A stretch of 64,000 nucleotides of DNA from Micropterus salmoides (GCF_014851395.1 NW_024041373.1:17105697-17169696), one strand, 5' to 3'; positions 36,421-49,597 are shown, counted from the stretch's first letter. The notes: a model not told the origin generated them from the letters alone. Made by a program: numbers and translations.

Positions 36421-39400
36421 CACGCAGCAGCCGGCTGCGGATTAGGGGTGAGATGGAGATGTCATCCCGTCCTCATGATGGCACATCTGGAAGATAACTC
36501 CTAAAAAACACAGCTGGTGATAGGTTCTTTCAATAAAAAGTCTCCAAATAAATTTCCACTGTGCAGAAGTTACAGCAGAGACAACCCAAAGACAAACTCA
36601 CAGAGTTGTGCTGAGGAACGTCAACATGTTAACACTCAACAACAACAACAACAACGAAAAAGAAAAGCTGACATTGAAAACTAATTATGTGTCAAACTGA
36701 GCTTACACTGAGATCATTTTACATGCTTCAGTATATTATCATCTTATTTGTGGAAACAAGGAAATACCTTGAAGTTAATAGTAAAATAGCTCGAAATAAG
36801 TCAGTCACTTCACTCTTTTCAGCTGCTGTGTTTTTGTTTTTGCAGCACTGACATGCAACAATACAGTAACATTTGTGAAAATCCATGCCAGCCAGGTTTT
36901 CAGAGTAGAGAGACATTTACCTCAAGTCCTCCCCCTCCTCTGTCCAATGAGGAACCTGACAATTCCCGCCTTATTAGACTCCATGGAGCCAACGTTCTGT
37001 CATTACGAGAAGAGACCACCAGCTTCAAGTTGAGCGAAACTTTATATTTCCCTTCTGTCTGTGCTCCTTTCAACGCACACTAATGATCTCGATGAGCAAC
37101 ACGTATGCTAGTGAGACAGAGAGCGGGTGAGAAGGGGAGACACAAAGCAGATATAGAAACCAAAGGTAATGTGTAAGATGTGTAACGTGATTAGTTGAGT
37201 CCCCAACCAAGGCCTTCAGTCAAAGGCAAGTGGCAGTAAAGATCATAAGACGCATTGAGAGACTCTCTGTCATGATGTGAAAGAACATCTGAGTTCTCAG
37301 CTGCCGCCATTCATTTTCATAATGACAGTGAATGCAGTTGAAAGCAGTGGGATCTCTGAATGGCATTAAGCTTTCAACTTTGATTAGGTGACTTGCAGAA
37401 GATGAAGAGAAATCATTTAGAGGAGGATAAGTGTGTCAGGAGATAATGGCTCCACAGGTTGAATTTGGTGAAGAAATACTGGCGCCGACTGAAGCTGATG
37501 AAACACAGTACACAACCTGAGAAATCCAGGTGTGTGCATGTTTGTCTCTGTATTTGTGCAGATGCAGGCATGAGCGCGGCATGCGATTTGTGCGAATTTG
37601 AACGCGCATTTGTGCACATGCTCGCATGTACACATCTGCCTGCCAAAGAACTCACTTTCTTTGTTTGTGTTTCATGTCAGGCATCTCCGTCACGGTGACA
37701 GCATTTCACATTGAGGTGGCGTGTCTTGGAAAACAAAACTAAGAGGTCTAAATATCTCCAGTTAATATTTTATCTTAGCATAACGAGATTGATGCAAAAA
37801 AATGAATTACTCTTCCATTGTTTGCGTTGAGATTTCTCAGCCTTTGAGCTCATCAGAATTCTCACACACATACATTTCTATTTAACCATCACCTTATGCT
37901 TAAGCTTATGCTTAGGAACGACATAAACCAGCGTGAGTATATCACCTGGAGATTCAAATTGTAGCCGTGAAAGTACAAAATCCCTCAAAATGTCTTTTAA
38001 AAGTTTACGAATGTTCTCTTAGCCCTGACCAAAACAAAACATGATGACAGGAGCCAGTTTACGACATCCGTCTCTTTATCTCTGAGTCTTCTCAATTTCC
38101 CCTGACAGAAAGAGAAAAGACAGGGGGGGGGCGGGGGGGAAGAGGGAGCACAGGGGACCTGAAGTGTGTTTAGGAGGAAGATGGCTGTCAGTAGCTGTCA
38201 ATCGTGGGCTTTTTGATGCCATCGTCGTGGCACAGGCCTGTCTGTCTCACGGTGTAACAGCTATCAAAGACTCACTCGCAGAAGAGACAGGCGCTAGGGT
38301 GGAAACATGAGGAAATCCACACATTCTCTCATTTACACCTGGCGCATAAACTTTGTGAAATCTGGGTCTGTGAATTATGATTGAGCCCCTCGTTCTCACC
38401 TGGCCTAGAAGCAAAAAAAACAAAACAAAATATGTTGAAGTGAGTCCCGTTAGTGCATTGCATATGATTATTGGTAAATGTTTGGGAAAAAAGGATTCGA
38501 CTGAGAATGCATTCTCTATCGTTCCAATTATGCATACTTAAAGTTGTGACTAATGGATAATAGAATGCTACAGAACAGCACGTGTAAAAAACATGATATA
38601 AAACACAACTGTTCCCAGTACAATGGTTTTAAAGTTCTGCTTTCTTTTCTTTCCTTTTGTCAATTTCAGCAGCTCCGAGTGACAAATCATTCCACGGTAT
38701 AAGTTTGGCAGATTAGTCATGCATCCACAGCACTTCAGCAGGGGAGACATTTCAAAAGAGAGCAGTTCAGTGGTGTATTTCCAGTGGTCGATATCATGAT
38801 CAATTGGGCAGTGATCTATTAAAAGAAATCCCCTCACTGGTTGCCTTTATTTTTTTTTTAACTTTGCTTGCTGCAGAACATTTTGAAGAGAGCGTGTTAC
38901 TGTACGCTGCTTTGGTGATAACGTCAGTCTGTCTTGTTGTCCTTGGTGGACTGTCTGCTTTTCATCTCGTTCGAGACAGATCACTTGCAGTTCCCACACC
39001 ACACCTCTTAACTGGTCCAAGACAACATCAGGATGACTGTGTCCAGATGACCAGATCACAACTGGACACAGAAGGCGGAGGGAGGGGTGTTGATCTCTGC
39101 TGCCAAACATTTAGATTCCGTTTGGCTTGTGGGCTGCTTCACTCTGTCCATTTGGCAGGTACAGACAGATCAACAAAATATGACAAGATCCTTACTCAGG
39201 CACCCAGCTCAATTTCCAGTCCTGTACCTGTTGTGCGTAGCGGCCTTTGGGAAGTCCTGTCAGCACTTCCCATTTGGTCTTGAACCTGTGCTAAACTATT
39301 GAGTTCATCATGCATAAAACATTAAAGATGTACATCCAAAAGGCTGTGGCTGCCTGTTTATTGGCACTCACAGCTCCATAAACCATTTCCACCCCTTGCA

Positions 39401-41074
39401 GGATGAGACACACATGCTCTGCAGTCCTATTGATGCCGTTTAACACGGAATATAAACCATAAAACACAATAATAAACATAAGCGGAGCAAATAAATCTGA
39501 TTCATAATAACCCCGAGGTGGGATTTATGTAAGCAAAGATAGAGTCTTTGTGCAAATTGATGGTACAAGCTCTATCAAAGCACCAGTGAGACACTAATAT
39601 AGTCTTATAAACACAGCAGCAACACTCTAAAGTAGCTTCATCTCTCCTCTTTGGCTGGCCTAAGTGCTTAAGTAATGTATTGCTTTCATAAGTGTGCAAC
39701 TTTGTAGCACTTTCTTTGGTAGAAATATGTCTCCATCCTCTGGGTAGTGTGATTAAGAATAAAATACAAAGAACATTACTACAGAATAAATTCAAACAGC
39801 GACATAAAGCAGCGAAGCGTTAGCTACAATGAGCTGAGCAGCAGCAGTTCTCTCTCTGAGAGGCCCCTCTGACAACCGCAGGGAGCTCCATCACCGGCAC
39901 ACAGTGTCCCCCTGGTACCCAAACTAATGTATCACCTCTGGATTGCAGTAATATCTGTCTGATAGATGTTTTCTGAGCAGAGCAGGCCACGTGTACCCAA
40001 GACAGGAGCCTCAGTCGATGGCTGGAGCTCTGAGGAGATGGGGCCTCTGCTCCTTGAGGTCCGTTAGACTTCTATCCCCCTCTTCTCCTGAGCCCATCCT
40101 GAATCCTACACCCTCTCACAGTCCATTCATCCTGCCTTCTTTCCCCATTCTTCAGCTATTTGTGTGTGTATGTACATGCATGCATGCCTGCTCACATGTG
40201 TTAGTCGCAGGTCTCCACTGAGACACCAACTACCATCCTGGGGCAATGCCCGGGTTCCTCCAGTCAACTTTACTGCATTCATTTGGCCTGATGAATGGCC
40301 AGCTGCCTTATCAGTCCCTCTGCCTGCAATCTCAAGTGGTTCCCTGGAGCCTCACACTGCCTGCAGGTTCGGTCGCTGTCTCCAGCACACGCTGCTTCTT
40401 TTACATACACACCACACACTTAAAGACAAAGCAAACAGAGCCGCACAACTCCAAGGAGATAATACTATTCTAGATGTACAGTTCGGAAAACGACATGCAC
40501 GTGAGCAAAAACAATGCACCAATTGAACGTCGCAGCCAAGAACTCTGTAGAGCCCAAACACACACGCACACACTCTTACACAAGGCATACAAGCATTACG
40601 CACACGTCAGCTGGCAAATCCATCATCTTTATTTCTTCCCCAATGTTCCCCAATATTTTTCTTGTGCCTGCACCATGCTCACAAAAATATTTATTTTTGC
40701 TGATTTTTTTTTTCTTTTTCTTGAGGAAACACAAAAGAAATCACACCTCTCTTTCTCCCTGGCTCATGCCAAAATAATCAATGCTTTCCAGAGAGGGACT
40801 TGTGGCGCGACATGCGTGGAGGGAAGGCAGAAGGATGCAGACATAGCTCCAGGGCTCTGGTTGTAGATAATAAGTGAGGAGCAGTCCTTGGGTATGTTTT
40901 ACAGCTATCAAGACTCATCATATTTGACATGCATTCTGGTGTTTACACGGTCTCCTCCGTAAAATCCTCTCCAGCTATAGAAGGGAACAGGGTGCAGGGA
41001 GCACACACAACGCAGCACGTACACATTCTGCACACAGAAGTGCTTGGAAAAGAGGAGCTGGTTGTTGCCTTTGC

Positions 41075-41110
41075 TTTCTCTCTCTCTCTCTCTCTTTCTC
41101 TCTCTCCCTC
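41075..41110. repeat. (TC)n microsatellite
   Basis: A TC dinucleotide run with one TTTC interruption, embedded in a pyrimidine-rich stretch. Confidence 0.92.
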
Positions 41111-42471
41111 TTTTCTCCATGTTCCATCTCTTATCCACGCCACAATTGGCGGCGTTAGCACCTGTCAGCTGACTGACTTCTTGTTCCCGGTGGCTTATGA
41201 AAAAATCATGGCTGCTGGGCTTCAGAGGCTGCTTTCCCATCAATATGAATTCACCATGGTCTTCATGCAACATTAGGCCAGGCCCTGTTTTCATACAGCA
41301 AGCCACACGCTGCTTCGTCTGTAATACACAAGAGGAAATGAAAAGAGTAAATAGTCCTTTTAGAATGTTGCATTCGATCATGGGTGGAACCAAGTCGCCT
41401 ATGAAAGGAACCCGTATACTTGGCTCTCAAAAGCACATTTGCTTTCCATCCCCAGATATTACGGCACTGTGCTCTGTGTCCCTTATTAGTGTGTCCTGTT
41501 TTACTGTCAATTAAAACAGTACAATTCTCAGCGCAGGCCTGCCATGGTTGTCCCTCATTGTTATATTCTAAACAAGCGCTTCCACATTTACGTTCACTCC
41601 ATTTACTTTTGGTTTAAGTGCTAAAGCAGTTTGTCATGTGGCAGAGTTAGAGGGTGGCATGTATGTATGGGGATTATGCAGAACTGAATGAACCAAATCA
41701 CTCTCAGCAGAATGGCATTGAATGGGAAATTGCAGCTCTCAGTTAGAAGCTGAATTATTATGTTAATTTTGACTCATATAAAGAAAATACAGTAAGTACA
41801 GTCTTGTCTCTCTGTACTGTAATTTCTCTAAATCAGCAGTTCCCAACTTCGACGAGCACAAGCAAGAGCTGCACAACATTATGTTTCATTTTTTCTTTTG
41901 AGACATTTTTCAATACTCGGAGAGTAAAGAGTATTGAGGTTCGATACCCAGCCATGCAAGTAGACATTGGTTTGTATTAAGGGGCTCACAAGCAAAAAAG
42001 TAAACAACTACGCTAAATAACCCACAACAGCCAAAGATACCCTGAAATGTTGATTCCAACCTGCTAATACAACACCGAGTCATTTGGCCTTCATTTTTAC
42101 ATCTGCGTGGCCAGACCTGCTGCAAACCCCCTGCTTTACTTCATCCCTCTTAGCCTTTTAAACATACTGAAAGTCAATTAACTCCACCACTTCTCCCTGA
42201 CATCATTGCGCTAATACAAGCTGCTCTTGACCTTATGTTTGTGTGTCTTGTCTTGATTGGATTAACTTCAGATGTGGTGTGTGTCCGGGTCTATTACAGA
42301 GGCTGTGTTGTGATTTCGAACCTCGGGCCCAAACCCCCCACCCCCCCATCCCATCAGCTAACCCTCTTCCCCCAGTGTCCCACCCCTCTCCTCCTTAACA
42401 CCTCCCTGAAGGTCTGCTCTCCCAACACGCCATCTCCCAACAACCCTCACGAAGAATTGTCATGGACACAT

Positions 42472-42490
42472 ACACACACACACACACACA
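42472..42490. repeat. (CA)n microsatellite
   Basis: A short pure CA dinucleotide run. Confidence 0.9.
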
Positions 42491-42639
42491 TATGCCTCTG
42501 CTCATGCCTCCAAACCGTCATATCCCATGTGTCTTCCGCGCAGTGATGGACTGCCCAAAGAAACCGTCTATCCTTGCATCCCTCTGTCTCTCTCTGTTCC
42601 CCTTTTTCCGAGTCCAGAGGGGTCATCTCAGACATAGGG

Positions 42640-42780
42640 ATAATAATCAACTCGATTAAGTGAGTCTGATCGCCCTGGCAAATTGGTCTGGGTTATAACA
42701 TTATCATTAGCGCCTCAAGTATGGTCACAATGGGACACGACAGTCAGATGACAGTGAGACTAATGGGAAGGGAGGATGTA
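42640..42780. promoter_or_regulatory. Candidate conserved non-coding element
   Basis: Repeat-free sequence with AATCAACTCGATTAAG, TTATAACATTATCATTAGCG and GTCAGATGACAG cores and no coding signature. Textural evidence only. Confidence 0.25.
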
Positions 42781-43689
42781 GTGATTTTGAACAGGAACTG
42801 AGGCAAAGATTGAGTTTGTCTTTGTGGAGGTGAGCAAATATGAAGGCTTTCTGTACACAAAACACTAGGGAAAGAACCCAATTAAATGAAAGTTAAAATA
42901 TAAGTATTCAATACAGCTATAAAGACGGAGCATCTTTCCACTGTCGACTATTGTGAGATGTTGCAGGAGCAGCTCTGTGTACAGGATGATATAGCTGGGA
43001 GATCTGCTGGCTTAAAAAACGAGTGGCTCACCCAGTAATTGTTTCTGAGGATATGACATTTGTCTATTTTGCTGGCTTGCTCCTGGTGTCAACACCTTTC
43101 ATATACCCAAGGCTTTTTCACCGTGGCTCACGTGCCCCGAAGCAACCTGTTTGATCTTTTTGAGGACTGTCAACTTACCGCGTGACTTCATGGAAATTGA
43201 ATTCTGTATTTATTTACACGCCAGGTTAATAGTATAGATGCCGAGGTGATTTGAAAGTCAAACAACCACACCTGCCATTCATTCCAGTTTTTTTTTTTTT
43301 TTCCTGAGTCTGATCCTGTTTTGTTCTGTATGGCTTGAATGCACAAAGAGAGGGTGATAATGAATTGAACGGCTTATCCTCGACATTCACGTTCCAAAAT
43401 GCACTGTAGTTTAACACAGCAGCGATCCAGATTCCCATGATTGAAAAGCATTTTTAAGGGAAATATTTGGTTAGGCTATATCCTCATCTCCATTCTGCGA
43501 CTCTCCATGTGGCCTAAATAAACTCATGCTCTTTGTATACACGTGCGTGTGTCTAGAAACACTGGTTCGGGTCTCGCACAGCAGCACAGTGGCCCAATTT
43601 GAGTAAAATCAGTGTAAATGCATGGCTGGTGGTGTGTGCTGGGGCATGCGCACGTGTGCGAGCCTCTGCCGGAAGCTTTAAACAGACTT

Positions 43690-43830
43690 GTCATGTCGAG
43701 AGATGGTCCTGTCAAACAGAGGACAAATCTGAGGATGTCAATTGAATGCCGAGAAATGTCTGTCAGTCGTTTTGACGTGGGTCTCTCCACTGTGATTAGC
43801 ATCACTTAATATTCATGCGTGCTTATCTGC
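43690..43830. promoter_or_regulatory. Candidate conserved non-coding element
   Basis: A balanced-composition, repeat-free tract with ATGTCAATTGAATGCC, GTGATTAGCATC and TTAATATTCATGCG (an octamer-like ATTCAT core). Several short open frames cross it on both strands, but none resembles a protein. Textural evidence only. Confidence 0.25.
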
Positions 43831-44732
43831 CTGCTGAGACGGTGCCAAACTGACTGCTGTTGAGTGCATCGCAAGCAGCCTTCCCCTGTTAAATACATGG
43901 ATGATGCAACAGCCATGTGGCATTACAAGCATGTCAATATGTGCCGCCCTGTGTACTCTGTGACGGTGTCAAAGGTCAGTTCAACAAGAGGAAAGTGATA
44001 TTGCTTCCCAGACAGGGGAGTGAAGGCCCGGGTCTCTTTGTGCCATCAGCCTGTGTTTGGATAGGAAAGACTGTGGATAAGCTAAACAACACTGCCACTT
44101 GCTGTTCACTTTTAGGTACTAATCAACAAAATAAAGGGAACATTCAACTAGAATGAACTCACAAGTGCTGAGAGGCCTACAAACTACAAATATATGTTTG
44201 TGGACTTATTTCAGGAGTTTTGTCTATCGAGTTAATGCTTGAAAATCAAATAGCACATATGTCTATACTGGCCTGGTAATAAATATACTTACATACCTAC
44301 ATTTCATCTCCGCATTGGTTTGCAAAATTTAAAAGGCTTTTTCAGATGTACCGTGTCTTCCCTCCCACACGCTAAATGCATCAAAACAGGAACCTCTTGA
44401 ATTATTTTGTTTCATATTAGCAGTTGTATGTGTCAGTTTTGTTTTCTTGTTTCTCTACCACATAGTTCTTCTTCTTTCTTTTTTTCTACCTCTGAGAGAG
44501 TGTGTGTGAATGTGTAGCCTATCATTGTGGCACTCTGACAGTCACGGCCGGGAGGAGGAACAGTGGTGTGCTCGTTGCAGATGGCAGCACACATTTTTTC
44601 ATTCCTTAAACAGACACAAAAAGCAGCTGAGGGACCAGGGCCTGTCTGTAGAATGTGCTGGGGAAGAGTAGGTACTTGGCACAAGTAGCAGAAACAATTA
44701 GCGTCACATAAGCAGAGGCCTGAAGCAGCTGG

Positions 44733-44762
44733 AGGGAGAGAGAGGGAGAGAGAGGGAGAGGA
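44733..44762. repeat. GAGGGAGAGA minisatellite-like run
   Basis: Three near-identical 10-bp purine units in tandem on the plus strand. Confidence 0.85.
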
Positions 44763-46068
44763 TGGTGGAAAAACACGGCATCTCATTTTCACCGAGAGGA
44801 CCTTAGCAGAACTGTGCTCACACACTCTGAGACTTCCCATTCCTTTCTTCGTCACAACTCAATATTTTTTTTCAGAGACAGTTCGTGTCATGCCTCATTT
44901 AATTGATGTGCTCTTGTCAGCAGCGTGTTTTTGTTTGTATCTGTGCATTCTTAATTAGGGAACAGACAGAGGAAGCTCTGTGTCCTTGGAGAGACCTCAC
45001 ATCCCACTCACATCCACAAAATTCCTTTTTGAACATTCCTGGCTCCCTGTTCCCATTTTATTTATTTTTTGAAGTTGCAAAGCGAGATGATCTAAAGTGT
45101 GGCTGCTGAAAACACTCCACCTGTCCTGTTCTGCAAAACATTGCTCATTAAACTTTTCCTACTTTACAGATGAGCTCAAAGAAAATGTTAGATGAGCACA
45201 TTTGAAAGAAGGAACTGGATACATCCTGAAAATCTGGTTTCAAATCTAAAACAATAGGTTTGGATTTTGTCTTTGTCTATCTTAATGCACTACTCATATA
45301 CCCATATCCACTGTATGGCTCCTTGATTTCCTATTGTCTTTGTCACTGTTACTGGCAAAATGACAGGATAAAGCACCCTAGTTTGATATCCTCCCTTAAT
45401 CCAGTTTCTGTTTCAAACGTGAGAGCATTCCAAAATTGGTAAAACAGTATATTTTCTAACAGTAGGACAAACAGAGGAGACTAATCAAGTCAGTTAAACG
45501 ACTTATGTCAGTTAATATCTACCTAAAGTCTGATAACCGTCTAAATAACATTGCTGGTAGCTGGTCCAAATAGCATCAGCTGAGACCATCACTTGTGACT
45601 TTGCTTAAAGATCACCTGTTTTTTTAATTTAATTTTTCTTACTGTTCCCCACTCGTCAGTGTTGGACAGCAGGACATTCTGCAGTCAGATGAGGTTAACT
45701 TTCCTTTCAACAATGCTAGAATATAAATTTCATTTCAGCGGGGTAAACAGGGATTTGGATTGCTGGAGTGCTTATGAAGCAAACCAGGATTTTACATCCG
45801 AGCAAGATAAAAGTTTTCAGGGGCTTCCCTCAGATTTCTGTACACTCCCGAATAATAACTGTAATGACACAGAAATGTTCTTAAAATGTTCTTAAAATCT
45901 GAAGGATTTAAATCTTAAATCGATGGCCTTCTTCTTTATTGATGTTCTCTATGCTTTGCTATGGAACTCCACACGTCAATAGACCTTTCAGCGAAAGCAA
46001 GTAAGCCAGAGGACTGCACCAGAAACTAAATAAACAGATGAATAAACAAACCCTCTTTAGCTCTTGTG

Positions 46069-46082
46069 CCACTAGGAGGCAG
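46069..46082 (+). promoter_or_regulatory. CTCF-like core motif upstream of comtd1
   Basis: CCACTAGGAGGCAG closely fits the vertebrate CTCF core (CCASYAGRKGGCRS type) in forward orientation. It lies about 800 bp before the comtd1 start codon, where the gene desert ends. A second motif in the same orientation is in comtd1 intron 2. Occupancy is inferred, not shown. Confidence 0.4.
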
Positions 46083-46877
46083 AATTGTTTAGCAGCAATG
46101 GACAGTAAAGTGAAAATTAATCAGGCATAGCTCTGTCTGGACTTCTGTCTGGTCTGCACTCTGCCATGCAACCGTCCGCCGATAAGTAGCTTGTCTGTAA
46201 TTTGGGACTCTTTTTGGAGACTGAACACAGAAAGGAGAGATGTAGTCTTGCTCCCTTCAGTTGAAAACAATTTAAAACTACAATTGCACAAATTTTATCG
46301 CATAGTAATTTTTTTAATCAGTTTCTTTAATAGTTTTGCCTACTCACACAGAAATTTACACAGTGAGAAGAGTGTTGTCTTGTGAAATACAAAATACAAA
46401 AGTTCCCATACTACACATGACTTACAGTGATACACAGTACTGAGCAATAGCGTATAATCAGGAACATGGTGAGTAAACAAACACAGATAAAACAGTTCAA
46501 AGTGTGCTTGTTTGGATTGCACAACTATCAACAAATAAAAAGAACTAAACAATTGAGTAAGTGTTGGTGCCCATTATTAAAACAAAGGGGGTAATTGGTC
46601 CTGGGACTGTGATTTTCAGTGATTTAATCTTATTGATGTAACTTTTTGTTGTTTTATGTAATACAGAAATACTAACCTTCCTGTTCAAATATGGTTGTCA
46701 GAGGTAGAAAAAATTTCCCTACTTTTGCAATACACTTTTAAAATCAATAAGTGGAGCCACCCTCTTAAAGGTTAAGCAAATCAAACACAGATGGTACAAA
46801 AAGGACCGACAGAAAGATTTTGTGGATTCAAACTAAAGCTGTTTAACCTTCCATAAAAGCCCAGAGCCCAGAGCCTA

Positions 46878-49597
46878 ATGGCTACAGACATTAAAATGCT
46901 TTTTTGTATTGGACTTGCTGTTGTACTAACAGGTATGAGATGGTGGTTTTGTGGATAACCTGGCTGGTGACAGGCATTTTTTTGATTGGGTGTAAAGCTG
47001 CTGTTCTGTTTCTCATCAATTAGGTGTGGGAAAGTCTGCGTTTGTTGGGAAGAGCCACGGCGGAGGGAAGGATGATCCTGTGCTGCAGTATGTTGTTAAC
47101 AACTCACTGAGAGAGAACCCAGTCCTCACCAAACTCAGACTGGTAGGAAAACCAGCATACCTTTATACATTGAATTGACTTCATAGCACTTTGATCGTTG
47201 TAAATTCCTTAGCAAATAACCCCCTGTATTGTTTAGAGGTGTTTCAGCATGATGCTGCTTTGCCTCTGACCAGATAAACCAAAAGATCACATTACCTCCA
47301 AGCTGATATTTTTAAATCCCAGTTCAGGATTCTTTTGATCACCTTTAGCTTAGTGTAAGCAGGGACCTGCCAACATTTATCAACATGCTGAAGCCACCAG
47401 CAGGTTATTTAGGTCAGGTGAAGGCTGGTTGGTCATCTGGTGCTCCAGGCTAAAGACTAAAGATGAGTTTGACTTTGAAGTAATTGCTTTGGATCTCACT
47501 GCCACGACTGGATTTGTAATGACATGAAAAACATCTGAAGCCAGACCTGCTCAGAATTTTGTTTGTTTAATCTGTGATTTGATATCGCATTTCAATTCTA
47601 TTATCTTTACTTTCTATTCAACTACAATAACTGAACTAAGTGTGAATACACAATTATAACTGTATAATTTCAGGATCTGAGCAGCTTAATTCTTGAACAC
47701 TAGAGGGCAGCACAGCGCCAGACAACACTACACAGCTACAAGAAATGTAATGAGGATTGCCATAAATGTTGTTTCCATTTAGCGAAGCAACACAATGAAA
47801 TATGTTAATTTTTTTTTCGTTTCAGAGAACTCTTGAAGACCCATTCAGTATCATGATGGTTGCCAGCGAACAAGCCCAGTTCATGGCAAATCTCATCAAA
47901 CTGATAAATGCAACTAAAGCTATTGAAATTGGTGAGATTATGTGTGACCCACTGACTGTAGAAGCAAAAAACGTAGTAGTAGTAATTGAACTATAACATA
48001 GTAACTGGAATTTTTTAAAAGCACCTGACTATGTAATAGTGAAATTAAATCACTACTGAACACTTAATGTTATGACTCAAATACTGCTGAAATATTTTCA
48101 CATAACCTGACAGGACAGAGATCTGATTGATTCCATTCAGGCTCAGTTGTTGATTGAGAGAGGCCTTGATTTTTAAGACTGAATTTTAAATTATCTTAAA
48201 TTTAGGTGTCTGAATTTAACCGATCCACTTTGAGTGATTAATTCTCGAAATGACCAGTAAAATACAACGTTTTCAATACTGGACACCTGAAAATAAATAT
48301 TTGCACTACAAACCATGTTCATCTTGATAGATGGCGTTTCACTGCTATGCATTAAGCGGTATTCAAATTTCAACATTCAGATGATTCAGTTGATTATAGG
48401 ACTCAAATCCATATACAGTCTTTGCTCCCATAGAAGACTTTCTAAACTTTTAATAATCTGGAAAGGACTAAAAGTCAAATTTTGAAGGGATTCAGTTAAC
48501 ATTATATTTATTCTGCAGGGATGTACACAGGGTACAATGCACTGAGCATGGCTTTGGCCATGCCAGAGAACGGAAGAGTGGTAGCTTGTGAAATAGAAGA
48601 CACCTATGTGGACATTGCCAAACCGTTTTTTAAAGAGGTGAGAACGTTTATTTCTAAACATCATGACTCACATCAAACCATCCAAAAAGACACTGCTTAC
48701 ACAAGACAAAAGAAGATAATGTAAAAATGTGGATGTATTCATGAAACCTTTTAACCCCATAATAGTACAGGTTGCTTTACACAACCTGGCACTTGCGCAA
48801 CATTTGAATTTGGCATTTTGCAAGTTTAGTAAGACAGATTGCTGCTTCTGTCAGAGCGAAATTGTGCAGCAGACAGCAAACTGTACATCTACCTTCACAA
48901 AATGCTGCATACTGGAGAGTGAAAAGGTGTCTGCTCAGGGAACTGTGTCACGTAAAGATGCAAAGACAAGCAGTAAAATCAATTCCTGTTTTAGTCTTCC
49001 CCAACACTCTCTTTAAAAAACAAAAAAACACTGTCACTGCACAACTCTCAATTCATACAATTGAATGTTTTCTACAGGCTGGAGTTGAAAATAAGATAGA
49101 TGTACAGCATGAAATAGCCATGAAAACACTGGGTAAGTGCTTTTGTAAATGTCAGTCACGCTTTCAGATTGAAAATTGACTTATCAAGTCTTGCATTTTA
49201 ATCTTCATCTCTATTTCATTAGATAAACTGATAGCAGCCGGGGAAGCTGGTACATATGACTTTGTGTTCATAGATGCTGATAAAAAAAACTATGACAGAT
49301 ACTATGAGAAGTCCCTGGAGCTCATACGAAAAGGGGGCATCATTGCGATTGACAATGTAAGTATGCCAATGTATGCTGTGGAATTGAGAGGTGTACAGCA
49401 CGTGTACTGTGAATAAAACAGCTGTGTTGTTACTGTATGTGAAGGTGCTGTGGAGCGGAAAGGTTGTGAATCCCACTCCAGATGACCTCACCTCCCAGAC
49501 TCTGGACGCTCTCAATAAGAAGCTACACAAGGACCAGAGGATTGATCTGAGCATGCTCACTGTGGCCGACGGGCTGACCATTGCAATCAAACGCTAA
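46878..49597 (+). CDS. comtd1: Catechol O-methyltransferase domain-containing protein 1
   Basis: Seven exons, all with GT..AG introns and compatible phases, join 46878-46932, 47024-47142, 47826-47931, 48519-48637, 49078-49132, 49223-49356 and 49445-49597 into 246 codons plus TAA. Residues 8-18 are hydrophobic (LFCIGLAVVLT) and fit a signal-anchor segment. The SAM-binding motif I is EIGMYTGYNALSMALA (92-107), with the acidic partner in VVACEIE (114-120). FIDADKKNY (167-175) and IAIDNVLW (192-199) supply the D169, D195, N196 divalent-metal set of the COMT/CCoAOMT class I fold. The protein is a predicted SAM-dependent O-methyltransferase whose physiological substrate is not established. Human COMTD1 (262 aa) is similar in length and in blocks such as LIAAGEAGT. 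The start codon is the only ATG giving a hydrophobic N-terminus just before the first donor site. A further non-coding first exon is possible, and no convincing TATA was found. Adjacency to vdac2 supports the orthology. Confidence 0.92.
47697..47710 (+). promoter_or_regulatory. CTCF-like core motif in comtd1 intron 2
   Basis: ACACTAGAGGGCAG resembles the CTCF core in forward orientation, the same as the upstream motif. The string CACTAGAGGGCAGC also occurs in some interspersed repeats, so repeat origin is an alternative. Confidence 0.33.

Larger units (their letters stand above)
35011..46877. other. Intergenic, no gene recognised
   Basis: Twelve kb leading up to comtd1 with no supportable exon. 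It holds AAC (36639-36655), TC (41075-41110), CA (42472-42490) and GAGGGAGAGA-type (about 44733-44762) simple repeats, a G run near 38124, candidate non-coding elements (35780-36420, 42640-42780, 43690-43830) and a CTCF-like motif at 46069-46082. Short open frames here have no recognisable homology. Confidence 0.65.

Noticed and set aside
38804..39283. 159-codon plus-strand open frame
   Set aside because: It is long for this AT-rich context but has no recognisable domain, mixed hydrophobic and low-information sequence, and overlapping open frames on the other strand. Most likely a chance frame.
40908..41393. 161-codon minus-strand open frame
   Set aside because: It runs through the TC microsatellite (giving an Arg-Glu repeat) and through a possible non-coding element. 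No family resemblance, so not called.
41834..42130. Possible SINE or hAT start (CAGCAGTTCCCAAC, GGTTCGATACC)
   Set aside because: The B-box-like string has no matching A box or paired T-stem, and the second transposon end was not found. An 8-bp hairpin at 41911-41936 is noted, but the whole is not supportable as an element.
44433..44855. 140-codon minus-strand open frame
   Set aside because: It crosses the purine minisatellite, which yields a Ser/Leu/Pro run, and has no domain. Considered chance.
46852..46858. CATAAAA as a TATA box for comtd1
   Set aside because: It is only about 20 bases before the start codon, so transcription would begin at or after the ATG. Unlikely to be the promoter.
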